The notes below the pieces were generated by a model. That model did not search any database. It worked only from the letters and a program-made list of their open reading frames with translations, and was not told where the DNA came from. The position numbers were made by a program, and so were the translations under genes. DNA of 8,691 nt from JABCPE02 sp963521545 (lineage in GTDB: Bacteria > Bacteroidota > Bacteroidia > Flavobacteriales > Weeksellaceae): positions 1 to 8,691 of the forward strand of contig CAUQVP010000077.1 of the NCBI GenBank assembly GCA_963521545.1. The letters are read 5' to 3'. This document shows, piece after piece, positions 6,772 through 8,691 of this stretch. The stretch's first letter is position 1; the number at the start of each line of letters is the position of its first letter.

Positions 6772-7580
6772 AAGTTTTCTTCTATTACTTTTTCAACGAG
6801 TTCCTCTACTTTCTTAAGTTTCCCGTCAAAATATTTTTTGTCTTCTATGATTTTTTCATAGATATCCTCTATGCTATGAGCGGGTGAGAGTGTCCATAAA
6901 CTATAAGGTTTCAACTGTACTGTCCCTATTTTTTTAAGGGAAGGCAGTATCACTCCTAAATCTTTATGGTTGAACCAGCAATCGGTTTTGAGGGCGAAAT
7001 CTTGATTGTTTTTTCCACAGGCGAGTTCGCTTTGCAGAAAGCCGGTCATTGTAGGATAAGTAGGGACTAAATATCGAGTAGGAGCAAGATGATACTCTAT
7101 TTTTTGGGGAGTAACCTCTACAGCCGAGACAAAGCAGATACCATAACGTTCACCAATGGTTACCGCCAACATATCTCCTACTTCAAAATAAGGTGTTTTA
7201 GGTTTCTTTAGGGTAGGTTTCACAAGAGGTTTGGGGTTATCCTCTTGCAGTTGTAGTTTGAGCTTATCAAGCGCTTTCTGTCGTTGTTTTTGGGCTTTGC
7301 TGTCTATCTCATTCCAGAGCGGTGTTGCTCCTCGTTCGATGAGTTGCAAAGCTTTGGTGCGCACTTCATCTTTTGGATAGCCTATTTTCCAAAGGGAATA
7401 CGCAAAAGCCGTCCAATAGATTTCAGTATACAATTCATCAATACAGAAATTAACTTCCTCATTGAGCCAATCCTGTCTGATTTTCTCTACATCCTCACCA
7501 TCTTTATAGCGTTCGGTGATGTTGTTGTAAATGTCGTAGCCACTATCGCTATCTATGATTTTTACGCCGTCTATTGCCAT
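6768..7580 (-). CDS. Two-domain immunity-like protein: DUF4259-like N-terminus and Imm26-like C-terminus
   Basis: The 270-residue cytoplasmic protein falls into two parts. Residues 1-85 (MAIDGVKIIDSDSGYDIYNN, then an EEVNFCIDELYTEIYWTAFAYSLWKIGY segment) resemble the DUF4259 type, which opens with a Gly-rich strand, an acidic 'SDSGYD' turn and helices around a TE.W.A.A.. core. Residues 86-128 are a charged helical linker (KAQKQRQKALDKLKLQLQ) followed by a Lys/Pro-rich hinge. Residues 130-235 begin with YFEVGDMLAVTIGERYGICFVSAV, the 'xGDxFA...YG..RV' opening typical of Imm26-type immunity domains. The C-terminal tail (236-270) is a charged helix. Imm26 proteins are predicted to neutralise polymorphic toxins. 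The assignment is by pattern only. The gene begins 12 nt after the SUKH-like gene and ends 9 nt before the next, so it is mid-operon. Confidence 0.8.
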   Translation of the reverse strand: MAIDGVKIIDSDSGYDIYNNITERYKDGEDVEKIRQDWLNEEVNFCIDELYTEIYWTAFAYSLWKIGYPKDEVRTKALQLIERGATPLWNEIDSKAQKQRQKALDKLKLQLQEDNPKPLVKPTLKKPKTPYFEVGDMLAVTIGERYGICFVSAVEVTPQKIEYHLAPTRYLVPTYPTMTGFLQSELACGKNNQDFALKTDCWFNHKDLGVILPSLKKIGTVQLKPYSLWTLSPAHSIEDIYEKIIEDKKYFDGKLKKVEELVEKVIEENF

Positions 7581-7596
7581 AGTATTGTGTTTTTAA
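7578..7596 (-). repeat. Junction motif copy 2: TTAAAAACACAATACTATG (stop-leader-start)
   Basis: Read on the - strand, this runs from the TAA stop of the SUKH-like gene to the ATG of the Imm26-like gene. It equals the motif at 6756-6771 with an added ATA. A shorter match, TAAAAACACTA, lies at 6128-6138 within the pepE promoter spacer. Confidence 0.6.
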
Positions 7597-8063
7597 GGTC
7601 GTATAATTGTTTCTTCTATTTTGCCTTTAATGATATTTTCAAGGGCGGTATAGAGGTCGCCTCCGTAGAAATAGTGATAGGTTTTGCGAGGCGTCCAAGA
7701 GGAAAGGTCAAGCACACCCCATACACTACCTACACTATCGATACAGAGAACTTCATCGGCATTGACATCGCCAAAGGGAATAAGCTCGGTAATACCTGCA
7801 TCTGATTCGTAGTATAGCATCTCTTGGCGAGTGGGAAGATTTTGCGAATATATAAAAACCATATAGCCATCGTGGCGTTTGATATCCTTGTCGTCGAATA
7901 TGGTAAGGAAAGTGACGAGTTCGTGTGGTAAATCGTCATAACCTGCCTCGCGATAGCGCGCTTTGATAGCTTCCGTACGAGCGCGTCGCTCTTCTTTAGA
8001 GAGGGTATTGAGTAAAGCAATACCTTGTTTTTCTAAAAGGTTTTCTAATGATTTTTTTATCAT
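7593..8063 (-). CDS. SMI1/KNR4 (SUKH) family-like protein, probable immunity protein
   Basis: The 156-residue soluble protein has the layout of SUKH proteins. An N-terminal helical region (1-40) with a charged KEERRARTEAIKARYREA helix is followed by GYDDLPHELVTFLTIFDD (41-58), the 'lP.el..Fl...nG' block. Next comes a strand with YYESDAGITELIPFGDVNADEVLCID (84-109), the 'ipfg.d...d..ciD' block, and then GSVWGVLDLSSW and a final helix (DLYTALENIIKG, 136-147). SUKH proteins are well-known immunity proteins to polymorphic toxins, often nucleases, and also occur as orphans. The ATG lies 2 nt after the stop of the DUF4279-like gene, indicating translational coupling. The start of this gene is locally GC-rich (34 of 60 bases at 7941-8000), unlike its upstream neighbour. 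The family call is made from pattern and context; the exact SUKH subgroup is unknown. Confidence 0.8.
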   Translation of the reverse strand: MIKKSLENLLEKQGIALLNTLSKEERRARTEAIKARYREAGYDDLPHELVTFLTIFDDKDIKRHDGYMVFIYSQNLPTRQEMLYYESDAGITELIPFGDVNADEVLCIDSVGSVWGVLDLSSWTPRKTYHYFYGGDLYTALENIIKGKIEETIIRP

Positions 8064-8065
8064 AA

Positions 8066-8467
8066 CTAATAAATATACTGGTCAATATCAATCGAGCCGT
8101 TTAACTGGTGAAGCAAGTCAAGAGCAGAGGTATCAAAATACAAAGCAGGGACTTCTTCATTGTATATATTTACACAAAATCGGAATAGTGCAGTGAGTTG
8201 ATGTGTTTTGATAAAAGCTGATAATTCTTCCAAAAACGGATGCACTTTTTGCTCAAAAACAGCCAAACAATCACTTATATACAAAGTTTCAATAGGAGAA
8301 AACTTATATTCCCAAAAAGTTTCTTCGCTAATACGATGCTTCAAAGCATCTCCCTTATACGCCTTCTCTGTAGGAGGAAAACCTGTGATATGAGTAAGTT
8401 CTTCAAGGTCAAAATATTCGCCATAAACACAAAAAGTAAGACCAATATTGGTAAGTTCTTTTTTCAT
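8066..8467 (-). CDS. DUF4279-like protein, possible immunity protein
   Basis: The 133-residue soluble protein resembles the DUF4279 family in order of motifs. It opens with a beta strand (IGLTFCVYGEYFD, 8-20), followed by the 'dfd.eelT.itG..Pt' block (FDLEELTHITGFPPTEKAYKGD, 19-40) ending in KGD. FWEYKFSP (51-58) corresponds to the conserved 'W.ys' strand. A helix with HPFLEELSAFIKTH (76-89) follows, then strands FRFCVNIY (95-102) and ALYFDTSALDLLHQL, and it ends in IDIDQYIY, a typical 'ldiDiY' terminus. DUF4279 proteins often sit in immunity-gene clusters, though to my knowledge no biochemical function is proven. The start follows the upstream incomplete gene by 18 nt through an A-rich leader (AGATAGAGAAATTA), and the stop precedes the SUKH-like ATG by 2 nt. 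Confidence 0.82.
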   Translation of the reverse strand: MKKELTNIGLTFCVYGEYFDLEELTHITGFPPTEKAYKGDALKHRISEETFWEYKFSPIETLYISDCLAVFEQKVHPFLEELSAFIKTHQLTALFRFCVNIYNEEVPALYFDTSALDLLHQLNGSIDIDQYIY

Positions 8468-8485
8468 TAATTTCTCTATCTTTTT

Positions 8486-8691
8486 TTACCACTCGCGGTA
8501 TTCATCGGTGATATCCACATCATCGACTAATTCCAATCCTGTTTTGCGGATAATAGCATTCATCCACTCGCAAAGTTCCTCGCGCTCCATTGTTTCTATA
8601 AGTCCGTATTTATTATTGATTTTATTGAGTTTTTTCACCAATTTGCCCATAGAGTTATAAACGGTAGTCGCATTTTTCTTTTGCACCGCTT
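8486..8691 (-). CDS. C-terminal part of an unidentified gene cut by the window edge
   Basis: The leftward frame ending at TAA (8486-8488) is open to the edge of the window, so the 5' end is missing. GTG (8686) and ATG (8650) are possible starts, but neither can be chosen; the full gene probably begins outside. About 67 codons are visible. They encode a basic segment (MGKLVKKLNKINNKYGL) followed by an acidic helical end (ETMEREELCEWMNAIIRKTGL and DDVDITDEYREW). The acidic ending in 'IT.EYREW' looks like that of small immunity-type proteins, but I cannot name a family. It is the first visible gene of the block, 18 nt before the DUF4279-like gene. It could be another immunity gene or, less likely, the end of the toxin that the block protects against. 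Confidence 0.6.
   Translation of the reverse strand, partial: AVQKKNATTVYNSMGKLVKKLNKINNKYGLIETMEREELCEWMNAIIRKTGLELVDDVDITDEYREW

Noticed and set aside
7284..7805. 173-codon rightward open frame across the Imm26-like and SUKH-like genes
   Set aside because: It is antisense to two genes with family-like motifs and crosses their junction.
7730..8020. 96-codon leftward frame overlapping the SUKH-like gene
   Set aside because: It is an alternative frame of the same strand; the SUKH-like frame has the conserved motifs and is coupled to its upstream neighbour.
1..8691. CRISPR arrays, tRNA or rRNA genes, insertion sequences, attachment sites
   Set aside because: I saw no regularly spaced repeats, cloverleaf-like sequences, transposase or integrase motifs, or long terminal inverted repeats in the window.

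Overview
The window looks like chromosomal DNA of a low-GC Bacteroidota bacterium, most likely a flavobacterium of the Weeksellaceae (Chryseobacterium / Elizabethkingia / Riemerella type). The reasons are a subclass A2 class A beta-lactamase of the CME/CIA/CGA/VEB kind, an outer-membrane protein joining a DUF5723-like barrel to thrombospondin type 3 repeats and an OmpA domain, A-rich leaders without clear Shine-Dalgarno sequences, and an exact Bacteroidota-type promoter (TTTG, 20 nt, TAnnTTTG) in front of pepE. The genus is inferred from protein resemblance only.

Layout: the left third (1-3347) is transcribed rightwards. It holds a 5'-truncated beta-lactamase gene, a small HopJ-family gene 6 nt behind it, and the large OmpA-family gene 27 nt further on. 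A strong hairpin at 3363-3395 ends this block and serves as terminator in both directions, because everything to its right is transcribed leftwards. The middle (3394-6098) is a two-gene housekeeping unit, pepE then ligA, 11 nt apart, with its own promoter at 6122-6153.

The right third (6192-8691) is an accessory block of five tightly packed leftward genes with gaps of 2 to 18 nt. In order of transcription they are an incomplete gene cut by the window edge, a DUF4279-like protein, a SUKH (SMI1/KNR4)-like protein, a two-domain protein with a DUF4259-like N-terminus and an Imm26-like C-terminus, and a small beta-rich protein of unknown family. Several resemble immunity proteins of polymorphic toxin systems. 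No toxin, secretion gene, transposase, integrase, tRNA, rRNA or CRISPR array is visible. The most economical reading is an immunity-gene array whose cognate toxin, if any, lies beyond position 8691; 'orphan' immunity genes against neighbours' toxins are equally possible. No stretch longer than 300 bases lacks a gene; the longest gap is 93 nt (6099-6191).
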